A stretch of DNA of 51,622 nucleotides from Chloroflexota bacterium (GCA_011523705.1 WTGC01000042.1:1-51622); one strand, 5' to 3'. Counted from the first letter of the stretch, positions 26,944 to 35,557 are shown. Made by a program: numbers and translations. The notes: generated by a model not told the origin, from the sequence alone.

Positions 26944-27846
26944 ATGCGAATGACGCTCGCAAAGAAAAAAGTCGTCTGGGCATATATCTTCTTGGCGATA
27001 CCGATCGTCTTTTTCGCTTACATCCGCGTTTATCCGGCGCTATTCGCCTTCCAGATGAGCCTGCACGATTACAACCCGCTGGCGGCCGAGCAGCCCTTCG
27101 TCGGCTTTGAGAACTACGAGAAATTGTTCAGCGAATTGGGCAAGCGAAAGTCGCAGACCAAGTCCGCCTTCCAGAATACGATCAATTACGTCTTGCTCGG
27201 CGTGCCGATTCAGCTATGCCTGGCGCTGGCGATCTCCTTAATGCTCAATGAGATTCGCTTCATGAGCACGCTTTACCGCATCATGTTCTTTTTGCCCTTT
27301 GTAACCTCGACGATCGCCATCGCCTGGGTCTTTCGCATGCTCTATCAGCCGCGCTTCGGGCTCTTCAATGTCATCTTGCAGCTCATCTCCCTGCCCCAGC
27401 AGCCCTTTCTGCGCAGCACGCAGCAGGCGCTGCCTTCAGTGCTGGCGCTGGTCATCTGGCAAGGCATGGGCTTCGCCATCATCATATTCCTGGCCGGCTT
27501 GAAGCAGATCCCGCGCACCTATTACGAAGCGGCTGAGGTCGATGGCGCCAGCCGCTGGCATACATTTCGCTACATCACCTTCCCCCTGTTGAATCCGAGC
27601 CTAGTCTACCTGCTCGTTTTGCAGACGATCTCATTCCTGCGCATGTTCGCGCCGGTGATCGCGATGACGGAGCAGGGGCGCGGCGGACCCTTGGATTCCA
27701 CTGTTACCGTCGTGCTGCAAACTTATCGCGAGGCATTTCAAAGCTTCAACATGGGCTATGCCTCATCGCTGACCGTTGCGCTTTTCGGCCTGATACTTGG
27801 CGTGACGATCATCCAACTCTCCGTTACATCGCGGCGAATTAACTGA
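26944..27846 (+). CDS. Sugar ABC transporter permease (MalF-like)
   Basis: A 300-residue inner-membrane permease of the carbohydrate importer type with six helices. The cytoplasmic EAA loop that contacts the ATPase is present as YYEAAEVDGASRWHTFRYITFPLL (split over about 199-222). It ends 7 bases before the second permease gene. No ATPase gene lies in this operon, so it must use a shared MsmX/UgpC-like ATPase encoded elsewhere. A second in-frame ATG (MTLAKKK) six bases later is an alternative start. Confidence 0.92.
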   Translation: MRMTLAKKKVVWAYIFLAIPIVFFAYIRVYPALFAFQMSLHDYNPLAAEQPFVGFENYEKLFSELGKRKSQTKSAFQNTINYVLLGVPIQLCLALAISLMLNEIRFMSTLYRIMFFLPFVTSTIAIAWVFRMLYQPRFGLFNVILQLISLPQQPFLRSTQQALPSVLALVIWQGMGFAIIIFLAGLKQIPRTYYEAAEVDGASRWHTFRYITFPLLNPSLVYLLVLQTISFLRMFAPVIAMTEQGRGGPLDSTVTVVLQTYREAFQSFNMGYASSLTVALFGLILGVTIIQLSVTSRRIN

Positions 27847-27853
27847 GGCGGGC

Positions 27854-28750
27854 ATGGCGCAATCCATCGCACCATCCAACATCTTCAAAGACCAGGGGCG
27901 CGGCGCTGCTGTCGGCAAAGCAGGCGACGACTGGAAGTACAAGTTTTTCTCCTACCTGCTGCTGACGATGATCGCCTTCACGATGATCGTGCCCTTCATG
28001 TGGATGCTGTCCACATCGCTCAAGCCAGAGAAAGAGATATTGCGCCGGAATGTCTTCCCGGTTGAGCCGACTCTGGACAATTACAGCGAAGTCATCACTA
28101 AGACCGACCTCCCCCTTTGGTACAAAAACTCCTTCATCGTCGCTGTGATCAGCACCGTGAGCGTGGCCTTCTTCGATTCGCTGGCCGGCTTCGTCTTCGC
28201 CAAATACGATTTTCCGGGAAAGCGACCAATATTCATCATCTTTCTGACTTCGTTAATGGTGCCGACCGAGATGCTGCTCATCCCCTGGTTCATCATGTCT
28301 TCCAATCCGCCGATCGGCGCCACCTGGGTGGATACCTATTGGGGCATCGCCTTTCCCGGGGTCATCACTGCTTCGGGCATTTTTCTCATGCGGCAATTCA
28401 TGCAGGGCGTGCCCGACGAGTTGCTGGATGCTGGGCGCATTGACGGCGTCAGCGAATTCGGCTTGTATTGGCGCGTCGCCGTGCCCTTGAGCTTGCCCGC
28501 CATCGGCGCGCTATGCATCTTCAACTTTCTTGGCAACTGGAACGCTTTCATTTGGCCCCTAATCGCGACAACCCGGAGCGAAATGTTCACGCTGCCAGTC
28601 GGCATACAACAATTCTCGTCGGAGGCTGATACGCCCTGGAATCTCATTATGACCGGCGCCTCGCTCTCGGTCGTGCCGCTTCTGATCGTGGTCATCATTT
28701 TTCAGCGCTACATCATTGAAGGGATCGCCTTGACCGGTCTGAAAGGCTAG
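27854..28750 (+). CDS. Sugar ABC transporter permease (MalG-like)
   Basis: A 298-residue second permease of the carbohydrate importer with six helices after a ~30-residue cytoplasmic N-terminus. The EAA-type loop reads ELLDAGRIDGVSEFGLYW, followed by RVAVPLSLPAIGAL. The C-terminus FQRYIIEGIALTGLKG is the characteristic end of MalG-type permeases. It is followed after only 3 bases by a lyase gene, so the enzyme is almost certainly co-expressed with the transporter. Confidence 0.93.
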   Translation: MAQSIAPSNIFKDQGRGAAVGKAGDDWKYKFFSYLLLTMIAFTMIVPFMWMLSTSLKPEKEILRRNVFPVEPTLDNYSEVITKTDLPLWYKNSFIVAVISTVSVAFFDSLAGFVFAKYDFPGKRPIFIIFLTSLMVPTEMLLIPWFIMSSNPPIGATWVDTYWGIAFPGVITASGIFLMRQFMQGVPDELLDAGRIDGVSEFGLYWRVAVPLSLPAIGALCIFNFLGNWNAFIWPLIATTRSEMFTLPVGIQQFSSEADTPWNLIMTGASLSVVPLLIVVIIFQRYIIEGIALTGLKG

Positions 28751-28753
28751 TCC

Positions 28754-30244
28754 GTGGCTCAAGACGCGTCCTCCTTCCCCCATCCGCTCTACGACAAGTA
28801 TGTCTTGCAGCCCTTTTTTGAGGATGCCAAGACTTACTTCTACCATCCGATGCTGGCGGCCAATCGCGCGCATGTCGTGATGCTGCGGTATTGCGGCATC
28901 ATCACCAAGGAAAACGCTGTTTCGCTGATTGATGCGCTGCGGCAGGTTGAAACGCTCGGCGTCGATGCGCTGACGCGCGGCGGTGGCGTGGAGGACTTGT
29001 TTTTCGCCATGGAGAACAAGCTCATCGACTCAGCCGGAGCGGCTTATGGCGGCAACTTGCAGCTGGCGCGCAGCCGCAATGACCTCGGCTATGCCTTGAC
29101 GCGGCTCGCGCTGCGTCCGCTCTTGCTGGAGGCGATGGATGACCTGATTCTTCTACGCCAAAGCCTGTTGGATTTCGCTGCTGAGCACCTGCAGACGCTG
29201 ATGCCGGGCTATTCGCATACGCAGCCGGCGCAGCCAACGACAATGGCGCATTACATTGCTGGCGCGCTGGCCGGCTTGGGGCGTGATTCAGCGCGGCTCC
29301 GCTTCGCCTACGAGACGAACAACCAGAGCCCGCTTGGGGCGGCCGCCTTGACCGGTACCGCCTTCCCCATCGACCGGCATCTCAGCGCGCGACTGCTCGG
29401 CTTTGATAACATTCAGCTCAGCACCTACGACGGCATTGGCGCCTCGGACAATCTCACGGATGTGGCCGGCGCGCTATCGAGTTTGGGCGTCAACCTGTCG
29501 CGCATCACGCGGGACCTGCTGTTCTGGGCGACGCAGGAGAGCGGCGCCATCCGCATCCATGACAGCTTCCTCCAGATCAGCTCGATCATGCCGCAAAAGC
29601 GCAATCCGGTCGTCCTGGAGCATCTGCGCGCGCGGATCAGCCGCATGCTGGCGCAGGCGCATGGTATCGTCTTGCAATGCCACAATATACCTTTTGGCGA
29701 TACCCAGGACATTGAAGACGAAATCTTTCCGCTGCTCTTTGGCTCGCTGGAAACGGCGAAAGAAATCCTGCAACTATACGCGGCGGTGATCGACACGCTC
29801 GAAGTAAATGTCGACCACTTGCGCGAACGCGCCGCTGCCGGTTTCACCACCGTGACTGAATTGGCCGATACGCTCGTGCGCGAATGCGGCCTGCCCTTCC
29901 GGCAAGCGCACAGCGTCGTTGCCGCTCTGGTGAACTACGCGAATGAGGAGAAGCTGGCGCCCGATGATCTTTCGCTGGAAATGCTAAACCGGGTCGCTTC
30001 CGAGCGGCTCGGGCGGGAGCTGGCGCTGAGCGACGAGGCCTTCAAGCGCGCGCTGGATCCGCAGGCCTTTGTCGACGGACGCGACCTGCCCGGTGGCGCC
30101 GCGCCTAGCGCAACAGCCGAAGTATTGAAGCAACAGAGGCGTCGTCTTGCAGATGATCAACGCTGGCTTGAGACGGCGCGAACGTCCTTGCAAGCGGCAG
30201 ATCGGGCATTGCAGGACGAACTTCGCCAACTGCAAGCGCTCTAG
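28754..30244 (+). CDS. Argininosuccinate-lyase-like enzyme of the fumarase/aspartase superfamily
   Basis: A 496-residue lyase of the superfamily that releases fumarate from succinyl adducts. Signatures are ARSRNDLG, LMPGYSHTQPAQPTTMAH (catalytic region) and SSIMPQKRNPVVLEH (signature loop with the catalytic Ser). Typical argininosuccinate lyases read GRSRNDQ, MPGYTHLQRAQP and MPQKKNPD, so this copy is divergent. It starts with GTG 3 bases after a sugar permease gene, and no argG is nearby. It may therefore act on an imported N-succinyl or related compound rather than in arginine synthesis. Annotation as ArgH would be the default. Confidence 0.8.
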   Translation: MAQDASSFPHPLYDKYVLQPFFEDAKTYFYHPMLAANRAHVVMLRYCGIITKENAVSLIDALRQVETLGVDALTRGGGVEDLFFAMENKLIDSAGAAYGGNLQLARSRNDLGYALTRLALRPLLLEAMDDLILLRQSLLDFAAEHLQTLMPGYSHTQPAQPTTMAHYIAGALAGLGRDSARLRFAYETNNQSPLGAAALTGTAFPIDRHLSARLLGFDNIQLSTYDGIGASDNLTDVAGALSSLGVNLSRITRDLLFWATQESGAIRIHDSFLQISSIMPQKRNPVVLEHLRARISRMLAQAHGIVLQCHNIPFGDTQDIEDEIFPLLFGSLETAKEILQLYAAVIDTLEVNVDHLRERAAAGFTTVTELADTLVRECGLPFRQAHSVVAALVNYANEEKLAPDDLSLEMLNRVASERLGRELALSDEAFKRALDPQAFVDGRDLPGGAAPSATAEVLKQQRRRLADDQRWLETARTSLQAADRALQDELRQLQAL

Positions 30245-30271
30245 ACGGCTTACATTAGCGCAGCGCAGCAA

Positions 30272-30303
30272 GAATCTGACCGGCGAATCGCTCAGTCAGA
30301 TTC
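30272..30303. terminator. Inverted repeat between convergent genes
   Basis: GAATCTGAC and GTCAGATTC form a perfect 9-bp stem with a 14-base loop, 28 bases after the lyase stop. The right arm encodes the last residues of the convergent cytochrome gene. It may act as a bidirectional terminator, though no long T-run follows. Confidence 0.4.
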
Positions 30304-30969
30304 CTCGTCTTTAGGAGTCGGGTCGGGATCGTTAATATCAGAACGCCCTTCCAGCGTCATCAAGTAGGCGACGATATCGAATATCTCCAAATCGCTGTAA
30401 ATCTCCGCCCAGTTCTGCGGCATGAGATCGGGATCAAAGCCTTCCACCGTATATGCCTTGGAATCGACAATGGACTGGTAGATATACTCGGCGGCGGACA
30501 TGCCCTCGACGCGGGTCGCGGCGCGATCCTTGATGTTCAGGAGTCCCGGACCGAGGTTGGTCTTCTCGCTGTCCGGCAGATGGCAGTTTGAACAGGAGTA
30601 GTTCGCCGCGTCCTGGAATGTCGCGAAAAGCGCGGCTCCATTTTCGGCGTCGCGTACCGCCACCAATCGATCAATGGGCGACAGCGCGGGCGCGCTCGTC
30701 GGTTCCGGCGTGACAGTCGGCTCAGTCGTTGGCGTCGCCGTTGGCGCGGGCATGGGCGTATCGGTTGGCGGCGCGGATGTTGCCGTCGGCGGCAGCGTCG
30801 CCGTCGCATCGACAACAGCTTCCGCTGGCACAACTGGCGTCGAGGCAGCCTGCTGCATAACCGGAGGCGCCAATGTGCCGCAGCCCACCAATGCAGAGAC
30901 AACGAAGACTATCAAAGCCCAGCGCAGCATCTGACGACAGTTTGCGCTTTCCCATCGCCCTAAGTTCAT
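30292..30969 (-). CDS. Lipoprotein c-type cytochrome
   Basis: A single-haem cytochrome c held at the outer face of the membrane by a lipid. The signal peptide ends in the lipobox LVGC (Cys30). A Thr/Pro/Ala-rich linker (about 40-98) follows. The haem domain has CSNCH (126-130) and a probable axial Met in DLMPQNW (Met183), ending IFDIVAYLMTLEG. The ATG at 30969 was chosen for the AGGA eight bases upstream; one more in-frame ATG lies 9 bases earlier. Such small cytochromes pass electrons between complexes or to a terminal oxidase. No oxidase gene is nearby. Confidence 0.88.
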   Translation of the reverse strand: MNLGRWESANCRQMLRWALIVFVVSALVGCGTLAPPVMQQAASTPVVPAEAVVDATATLPPTATSAPPTDTPMPAPTATPTTEPTVTPEPTSAPALSPIDRLVAVRDAENGAALFATFQDAANYSCSNCHLPDSEKTNLGPGLLNIKDRAATRVEGMSAAEYIYQSIVDSKAYTVEGFDPDLMPQNWAEIYSDLEIFDIVAYLMTLEGRSDINDPDPTPKDEESD

Positions 30970-30978
30970 AATGACCAT

Positions 30979-31261
30979 CCTGTCCTGATATTGGGAAATT
31001 CGTCACAAATGATAAGTCGGTCACATTATCGCAAACTGGAATCCGATATTGTAGGGGAAGCGCCCGTGAAATCCGCGCGACCAGCAGTTGACATGTCGGC
31101 GCGGCAATATTGCGACAGAGCCGCTAAATTCCGCGTCGGCGGGCGGAATTCATTCAGAGATGCTTTCCTAATGCTCGTTAGGTTAAAGTGTGGTTATATG
31201 ATAGACTGAAATGGATCGTATCTCATGGACATAAGCGCCATAATTTATAGCTGAGAGGACG
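30979..31261. other. Divergent intergenic region
   Basis: About 280 bases between the cytochrome and the peptide-importer operon. It must hold both promoters. I see AT-rich stretches (TATATGAT near 31195 and ATAATTTATAG near 31240) but no well-spaced -35/-10 pair, and no RNA gene. Confidence 0.35.
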
Positions 31262-31270
31262 GTGCGTCAA

Positions 31271-33061
31271 ATGAAGAAACTCATCGTGTTGATTCTGTTG
31301 GTGTCGTTCTGCATTGTCATTCCGATTGGCGCGCAAGACGCGGACGCATCACCCGGTCCCGGCTTGGGCGGCAAAATTATAGACGGGAGCACCGCTGGTG
31401 ATCCGGCGACTTTCAATCCACTTATCGGCGGAGACACAGCCTCCAGCGCTGTGTATGGGCTGTTGTATCCAGCCATCATCGGCGTCAGCCCATTTACTGG
31501 TTTGGAAGAGCCAAATCTGGCGGGCGCCATGGCTTCCGGCTGGGAATATGACGAGTCGGGCAAGGTTCTCACGATCCAGCTTCGAGAAGACATCGCCTGG
31601 AATGATGGCACGCCCATCACCTCGGCTGACTATTTGTGGTCAGTCAACGCCGTGCGAAGCGGACAGATCGACAGCCCGCGCGCCGGCATCTTCGAGACGA
31701 TGGCCGATGGCACGCCCGCCGGCGGCAAAATCGTCAGCGTGGAAGCGCCCGACGACTACACGGTCGTGGTGACCTTCAACGAAGCTGACTGCATCTCCTT
31801 CAGCGATGTAAACGATGTGACGCCGGTGCCGGCTCACGTTTTCTCCGAGCTTTACGGCGAGGATTTTGCGGCAATGACGGAGGAGCCGCGGCGCATCCCC
31901 ACAGTGTCATTCGGTCCCTTCAAAGACGTGGAATTCTCCGCCGGCGAACGCATCAGTTTGCTCGCCGATCAATCTTATCCCGATTCGATTTTGGGATTCA
32001 TCAGCCCGTCAGAGTCTGTCACCCTGCAAGTGGCCGACGAAAATGTGGAGACCGAGCGCTTTATCGGCGGCGAATTCAGCATTTTGGCGGTGCCGGCGAC
32101 GCGGCAGGAAGAATTCCGCACCGATCCGGATTTGCTGGAGTACCCGCGATTCGAATTCACCGGGAACGGCTTCACCTTTTTCGGCATGAATCACGCCAAT
32201 CCGGAAAATCCGCAGCCCGGCGTTGATGAAGACGGCAATCACTTGCCGCAAGAGCCGCATCCGGTTCTGGGCGATGTGCTTGTTCGCCAGGCGATTTCCC
32301 ACGCGGTGGATATGGACGCGCTCATCGAGGGCATCCGCGACGGCAACGGATTCAAGGTCGCCACGCACACCATCCCGACATCCTGGGTCTACAATCCCGA
32401 TTTGCAATATGTATACGATCCCGCTTTGGCGATGGAGAAGCTGACGCAAGCCGGCTGGATCGACCATGACGAAAACCCCGATACACCGCGCATCTGTGAA
32501 GACTGCCTGTTCGCGCGCGCGGTTGATGCGGAATACAACGGCAGCGAATTGGCGCTTGATTTGCATGTGCCCGCCGGATCCGAAGTTGGCGAGCAGATGG
32601 GCCTATTCTTCCAGTCAGAGATGAACAAGGTCGGCTTCAATGCCAATTTCGAAGCCATCGATTGGGGCAGCGCCTTCTTGCCCGAGCTCGTCGGCCAGAC
32701 CTTTGACATGAATATGTTGGGCTGGAGCCTGGGCTTGCCGGTCGATCCGGACATCTCCCCCTTCTACTATCCCGAAGTCGATGTGCCGGGCTCGGGCTTC
32801 AATTTCGGCTCCTATTACAATGCCGAGCTGATTGAGCTGAATGACCAGGCGCGGGTCGTCCCCGGTTGCGATACCGAAACGCGGACGGCGCTCTACGAGC
32901 AAGTGCAGGAAATCCTCTTCAACGACATGCCCTACTTCTACATGTACGTATCCGAGTCGATGACTGCCGTGCTGCCGGGCACCTTGAATTGGAACCCCAC
33001 GCCCTTCTCCCGCACCTACTCGCAAGACGCTTGGGTCTCGCCAGCTGTCGCAATGCCATAG
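31271..33061 (+). CDS. Peptide-type ABC transporter substrate-binding protein
   Basis: A 596-residue solute-binding protein of family 5 (DppA/OppA/NikA). The signal peptide is MKKLIVLILLVSFCIVIP...GAQ, without a lipobox. Family features include DPATFNPL, LEEPNLAGAMASGWEYD, LTIQLREDIAWNDGTPITSADY (in two parts, 97-118) and VRQAISHAVDMDALI. The ATG at 31271 gives a normal signal peptide. A GTG nine bases upstream is closer to GAGAGGA. The substrate could be a peptide, a metal complex or an oligosaccharide. A strong hairpin separates it from the permease genes. Confidence 0.9.
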   Translation: MKKLIVLILLVSFCIVIPIGAQDADASPGPGLGGKIIDGSTAGDPATFNPLIGGDTASSAVYGLLYPAIIGVSPFTGLEEPNLAGAMASGWEYDESGKVLTIQLREDIAWNDGTPITSADYLWSVNAVRSGQIDSPRAGIFETMADGTPAGGKIVSVEAPDDYTVVVTFNEADCISFSDVNDVTPVPAHVFSELYGEDFAAMTEEPRRIPTVSFGPFKDVEFSAGERISLLADQSYPDSILGFISPSESVTLQVADENVETERFIGGEFSILAVPATRQEEFRTDPDLLEYPRFEFTGNGFTFFGMNHANPENPQPGVDEDGNHLPQEPHPVLGDVLVRQAISHAVDMDALIEGIRDGNGFKVATHTIPTSWVYNPDLQYVYDPALAMEKLTQAGWIDHDENPDTPRICEDCLFARAVDAEYNGSELALDLHVPAGSEVGEQMGLFFQSEMNKVGFNANFEAIDWGSAFLPELVGQTFDMNMLGWSLGLPVDPDISPFYYPEVDVPGSGFNFGSYYNAELIELNDQARVVPGCDTETRTALYEQVQEILFNDMPYFYMYVSESMTAVLPGTLNWNPTPFSRTYSQDAWVSPAVAMP

Positions 33062-33076
33062 CAACATACTTCATCA

Positions 33077-33108
33077 TGCTGCCAGGGAGTTTCGACTCTC
33101 TGGCAGCA
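33077..33108 (+). other. Strong intercistronic hairpin after binding-protein gene
   Basis: TGCTGCCAGGGAG and CTCTCTGGCAGCA pair over 13 bp (one G-U) around the 6-base loop TTTCGA. It lies 16 bases after the stop codon and 32 before the permease start. It lacks a T-run, so it probably shields the upstream mRNA from 3' decay rather than ending transcription. Confidence 0.55.
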
Positions 33109-33139
33109 CGTTCATTCGGCGATACAGCGGAATCGCGGC

Positions 33140-34204
33140 ATGCATCAATACATCATCCGGCGACTGTTGCAAGGCATCCCCACCTTTTTTGGCATTACGA
33201 TGGTTGTCTATGCCATCATCCTGTTGGCGCCGGGCGACCCGATCATGATTCTGGCCTTTGACCCCACCATGCGCCAGGACGAACGCGATCGGCTGGCGGC
33301 CCAGCTCGGCGTGAATGACCCCTTTTACATCCAGTATCTGCGCTGGCTAATTGGTGATGACTGGATGATGGTCGATACCAATTACGATGGCGAGGTTGAT
33401 TCCTGGGGCGACAATTATGGCATTCTGCGCGGCGACTTCGGGACGTCATTCAAGTTTCGCGGCTCGAATCCATTACAGCTCATCGCCGAGCGCTTGGGCG
33501 CGACCATCGAGTTAAACCTTGCCGTGCTGCTCACTGGTTTAACGACCGGCATCGGCGTCGGCGTACTCGCGGCGGTGAATCGCGGGCGGTTTTTCGACAA
33601 GTTCACCCGGATATTCGCCGTTATAGGGGATTCGCTGCCAGCCTTCTGGCTGGGTCTGATGCTGCTCGTCTTCTTTGGTATCACGCTGCCGCGTTTTTTG
33701 ATTGATTTTGATATTGGCAATGGCAGTCCCTTGCTGCCGATGGGCGGGCGCTGTCCGCCGGTGCGCGGAGGCTGCCCGCCATTATTCGCGCGTCTACACT
33801 ACTTGATACTGCCCACGATTGTCAGTTCGGTGGGGGTCATTGCGGTTTGGTCGCGATTGATGCGAGCGTCAATGCTGGAGATCATTAGCAGCGAATATAT
33901 CCGCACCGCGCGCGCCAAGGGCTTGACCGACCGCAGCATCTGGTTTAAGCATTCGTTGCGCAACGCCATACTGCCCTTCGCCGTATTTCTGGGTCCAGCG
34001 TTTTTCTCGTTGCTTGGGGGCTCCATCATCATTGAGCGCATCTTCACTTGGCCCGGCGTCGGGCTGGTTACTTTTGACGCCTTGGTCAGCCGCGATTATC
34101 CGGTGCTGATGACGAGCGTCGTCATCACCTCAGTCTTGACCATTTTCGCCTATATTCTGTCTGATATTCTTTACGCCGCATTTGATCCGCGCGTCCGCTT
34201 TTGA
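33140..34204 (+). CDS. Peptide-type ABC transporter permease (DppB-like)
   Basis: A 354-residue permease of the DppB/OppB family. It has the N-terminal MHQYIIRRLLQGIPTFFGITM helix and the periplasmic loop with PFYIQYLRWL. The cytoplasmic EAA loop reads YIRTARAKGLTDRSIWFKHSLRNA (in two parts), with GGSIIIERIFTWPGVG after it. Two insertions make it longer than E. coli DppB: an acidic stretch DDWMMVDTNYDGEVDSWGD and a Cys-containing loop GGRCPPVRGGCPP. It lies before the partner permease gene, whose start falls just after its stop. Confidence 0.92.
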   Translation: MHQYIIRRLLQGIPTFFGITMVVYAIILLAPGDPIMILAFDPTMRQDERDRLAAQLGVNDPFYIQYLRWLIGDDWMMVDTNYDGEVDSWGDNYGILRGDFGTSFKFRGSNPLQLIAERLGATIELNLAVLLTGLTTGIGVGVLAAVNRGRFFDKFTRIFAVIGDSLPAFWLGLMLLVFFGITLPRFLIDFDIGNGSPLLPMGGRCPPVRGGCPPLFARLHYLILPTIVSSVGVIAVWSRLMRASMLEIISSEYIRTARAKGLTDRSIWFKHSLRNAILPFAVFLGPAFFSLLGGSIIIERIFTWPGVGLVTFDALVSRDYPVLMTSVVITSVLTIFAYILSDILYAAFDPRVRF

Positions 34205-34220
34205 TTGGCGGGGCTGGCTT

Positions 34221-35144
34221 ATGCAAAAGAAACCGATTTCCGGCCGCATGCATGGCGCGGCTCAAAAGAGCAAGCACGAGCTTTATCCGTCGTTGACGAT
34301 GTGGCAGCGGGGCTTGCGCCGCCTGCGCCGGGACCGCCCCACGATGGCGGCAATCTTCACTGTGCTGGGTTTTGCCGTGATTTCGCTGCTGGCGCCGCTA
34401 GTTAGCGCAGCCCTGAATGTCGATCCCAACGAGATAGATGTCACGAACAATTACGCGCCGCTGTTTAGCGAAGGGCATCTGCTGGGAACGGATGAATTGG
34501 GGCGCGACCACCTCAGCCGCTTGCTTTACGGCGGGCAGGTATCGTTAGGCATCGCCTTTTCGGCCGCCCTGCTCTCACTGGCCATCGGGCTGCCAATCGG
34601 CGTGTTTGCTGGCTACTATGGCGGGAAACTGGATGACTTCATTAACTGGTTCATTATCACGCTTAACTCCATACCCTTTTTGTACTTGTTGGCGATTATC
34701 AGCGCGCTGCTTTCGCCCTTGCCACTGACGTTCGTTGTAATTCTGGGCACATTGGGCTGGACGGGCACGACCAGACTGGTTCGCGCTGAGGCGTATTCGC
34801 TCAAGCAACGTGAATTTGTCATCGCCGCCCAGGCGCTTGGCGCTTCCAAATTGCGCCTCATGTTTCAGCATATTGTGCCCAACATATTTTCTCTGCTGAT
34901 CGTTAGCCTGGCGCTAGCGATGGGCAGCTTGATATTGACGGAATCGGCTTTGAGCTTCATCGGCTTCGGCATCAAGGCGCCGACGCCAACTTGGGGCAAT
35001 ATGCTCAGCGGCGGCTTCGATTATATGCGGCGCGCCCCGCATCTGCTGGTCTTGCCTGGCATGCTAATCGCAATCACAGTATTCTGCTTTTACTTGATTG
35101 GCGACGGACTGCGCGACGCCTTCGATCCCAAAATCGCTGACTGA
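34221..35144 (+). CDS. Peptide-type ABC transporter permease (DppC-like)
   Basis: A 307-residue permease of the DppC/OppC family. It has the N-terminal OppC-N helix (MAAIFTVLGFAVISLLAPL), the motif LGTDELGRDHLSRLLYGGQVSL, the EAA loop VIAAQALGASKLRLMFQHIVPN, and the C-terminal DGLRDAFDPKIAD. The ATG at 34221 was preferred to a TTG at 34182 inside the upstream gene. The operon stops here: no DppD/DppF ATPase genes follow, which is unusual for this family, and the next gene is rpsT with its own promoter. Confidence 0.9.
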   Translation: MQKKPISGRMHGAAQKSKHELYPSLTMWQRGLRRLRRDRPTMAAIFTVLGFAVISLLAPLVSAALNVDPNEIDVTNNYAPLFSEGHLLGTDELGRDHLSRLLYGGQVSLGIAFSAALLSLAIGLPIGVFAGYYGGKLDDFINWFIITLNSIPFLYLLAIISALLSPLPLTFVVILGTLGWTGTTRLVRAEAYSLKQREFVIAAQALGASKLRLMFQHIVPNIFSLLIVSLALAMGSLILTESALSFIGFGIKAPTPTWGNMLSGGFDYMRRAPHLLVLPGMLIAITVFCFYLIGDGLRDAFDPKIAD

Positions 35145-35168
35145 AGCGCGCGATGCCGCAATGCGCTA

Positions 35169-35197
35169 TAGACAGTCTCGAATCAACATGATATTAT
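35169..35197 (+). promoter_or_regulatory. Promoter of rpsT
   Basis: TAGACA (35169-35174) and TATTAT (35192-35197) are separated by exactly 17 bases. Predicted transcription start is about 35204, giving a leader of roughly 87 bases before the S20 start codon. The same -35 variant occurs in the promoter of the FMN riboswitch in this window. Confidence 0.65.
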
Positions 35198-35257
35198 CAC
35201 GCGCTGAATCGGATTCGAGTCGAACGCGATACGTTCAACGAGCGTTATGAAAGGAGC

Positions 35258-35266
35258 AGGAGGAGG
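35258..35266 (+). promoter_or_regulatory. Shine-Dalgarno-like AGGAGGAGG far from the rpsT start
   Basis: A near-perfect anti-Shine-Dalgarno match lies 24 bases before the S20 ATG, too far for normal initiation, and no other site is visible closer. An ATG at 35247 just before it opens another frame that overlaps rpsT and looks non-coding. The spacing hints at a folded leader or autogenous control. Confidence 0.45.
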
Positions 35267-35290
35267 CAGAGCTTCCCCGCTACCAGCAAT

Positions 35291-35557
35291 ATGGCAACTC
35301 ATAAATCAGCAATCAAACGCATACGACAAAATGAAAAACGGCGCCTGCACAACCGCACGTACCGCAACCGCGCGCGCACCTTGGTCAAGAAAGCCCGCGT
35401 GGCAATCGAGAGCGGCAATCTCGACGAGGCGCGCCAAGCGACTCACATTGCTGTGCGCGATCTCGATAAACTGGCGAGCCGCGGCGTCGTACACAAGCGC
35501 AATGCCGCGCGGCGCAAAAGCCGTCTCATGAAGCAACTCGCGCAACTGGAAAAGTAG
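35291..35557 (+). CDS. rpsT: 30S ribosomal protein S20
   Basis: An 88-residue, very basic protein with the S20 signature at the N-terminus, MATHKSAIKRIRQNEKRRLHNR, read in two blocks, and the C-terminal VHKRNAARRKSRLMKQLAQL. S20 binds the 5' domain and helix 44 of 16S rRNA during early 30S assembly. The ATG at 35291 gives the expected length. The gene has its own promoter and converges on the winged-helix regulator gene, with only 15 bases between the two stops. Confidence 0.96.
   Translation: MATHKSAIKRIRQNEKRRLHNRTYRNRARTLVKKARVAIESGNLDEARQATHIAVRDLDKLASRGVVHKRNAARRKSRLMKQLAQLEK

Noticed and set aside
35247..35531. A frame starting just before the rpsT Shine-Dalgarno-like site
   Set aside because: It overlaps rpsT out of frame and its product (Ala/Arg/Thr-rich) looks like a shadow of S20.
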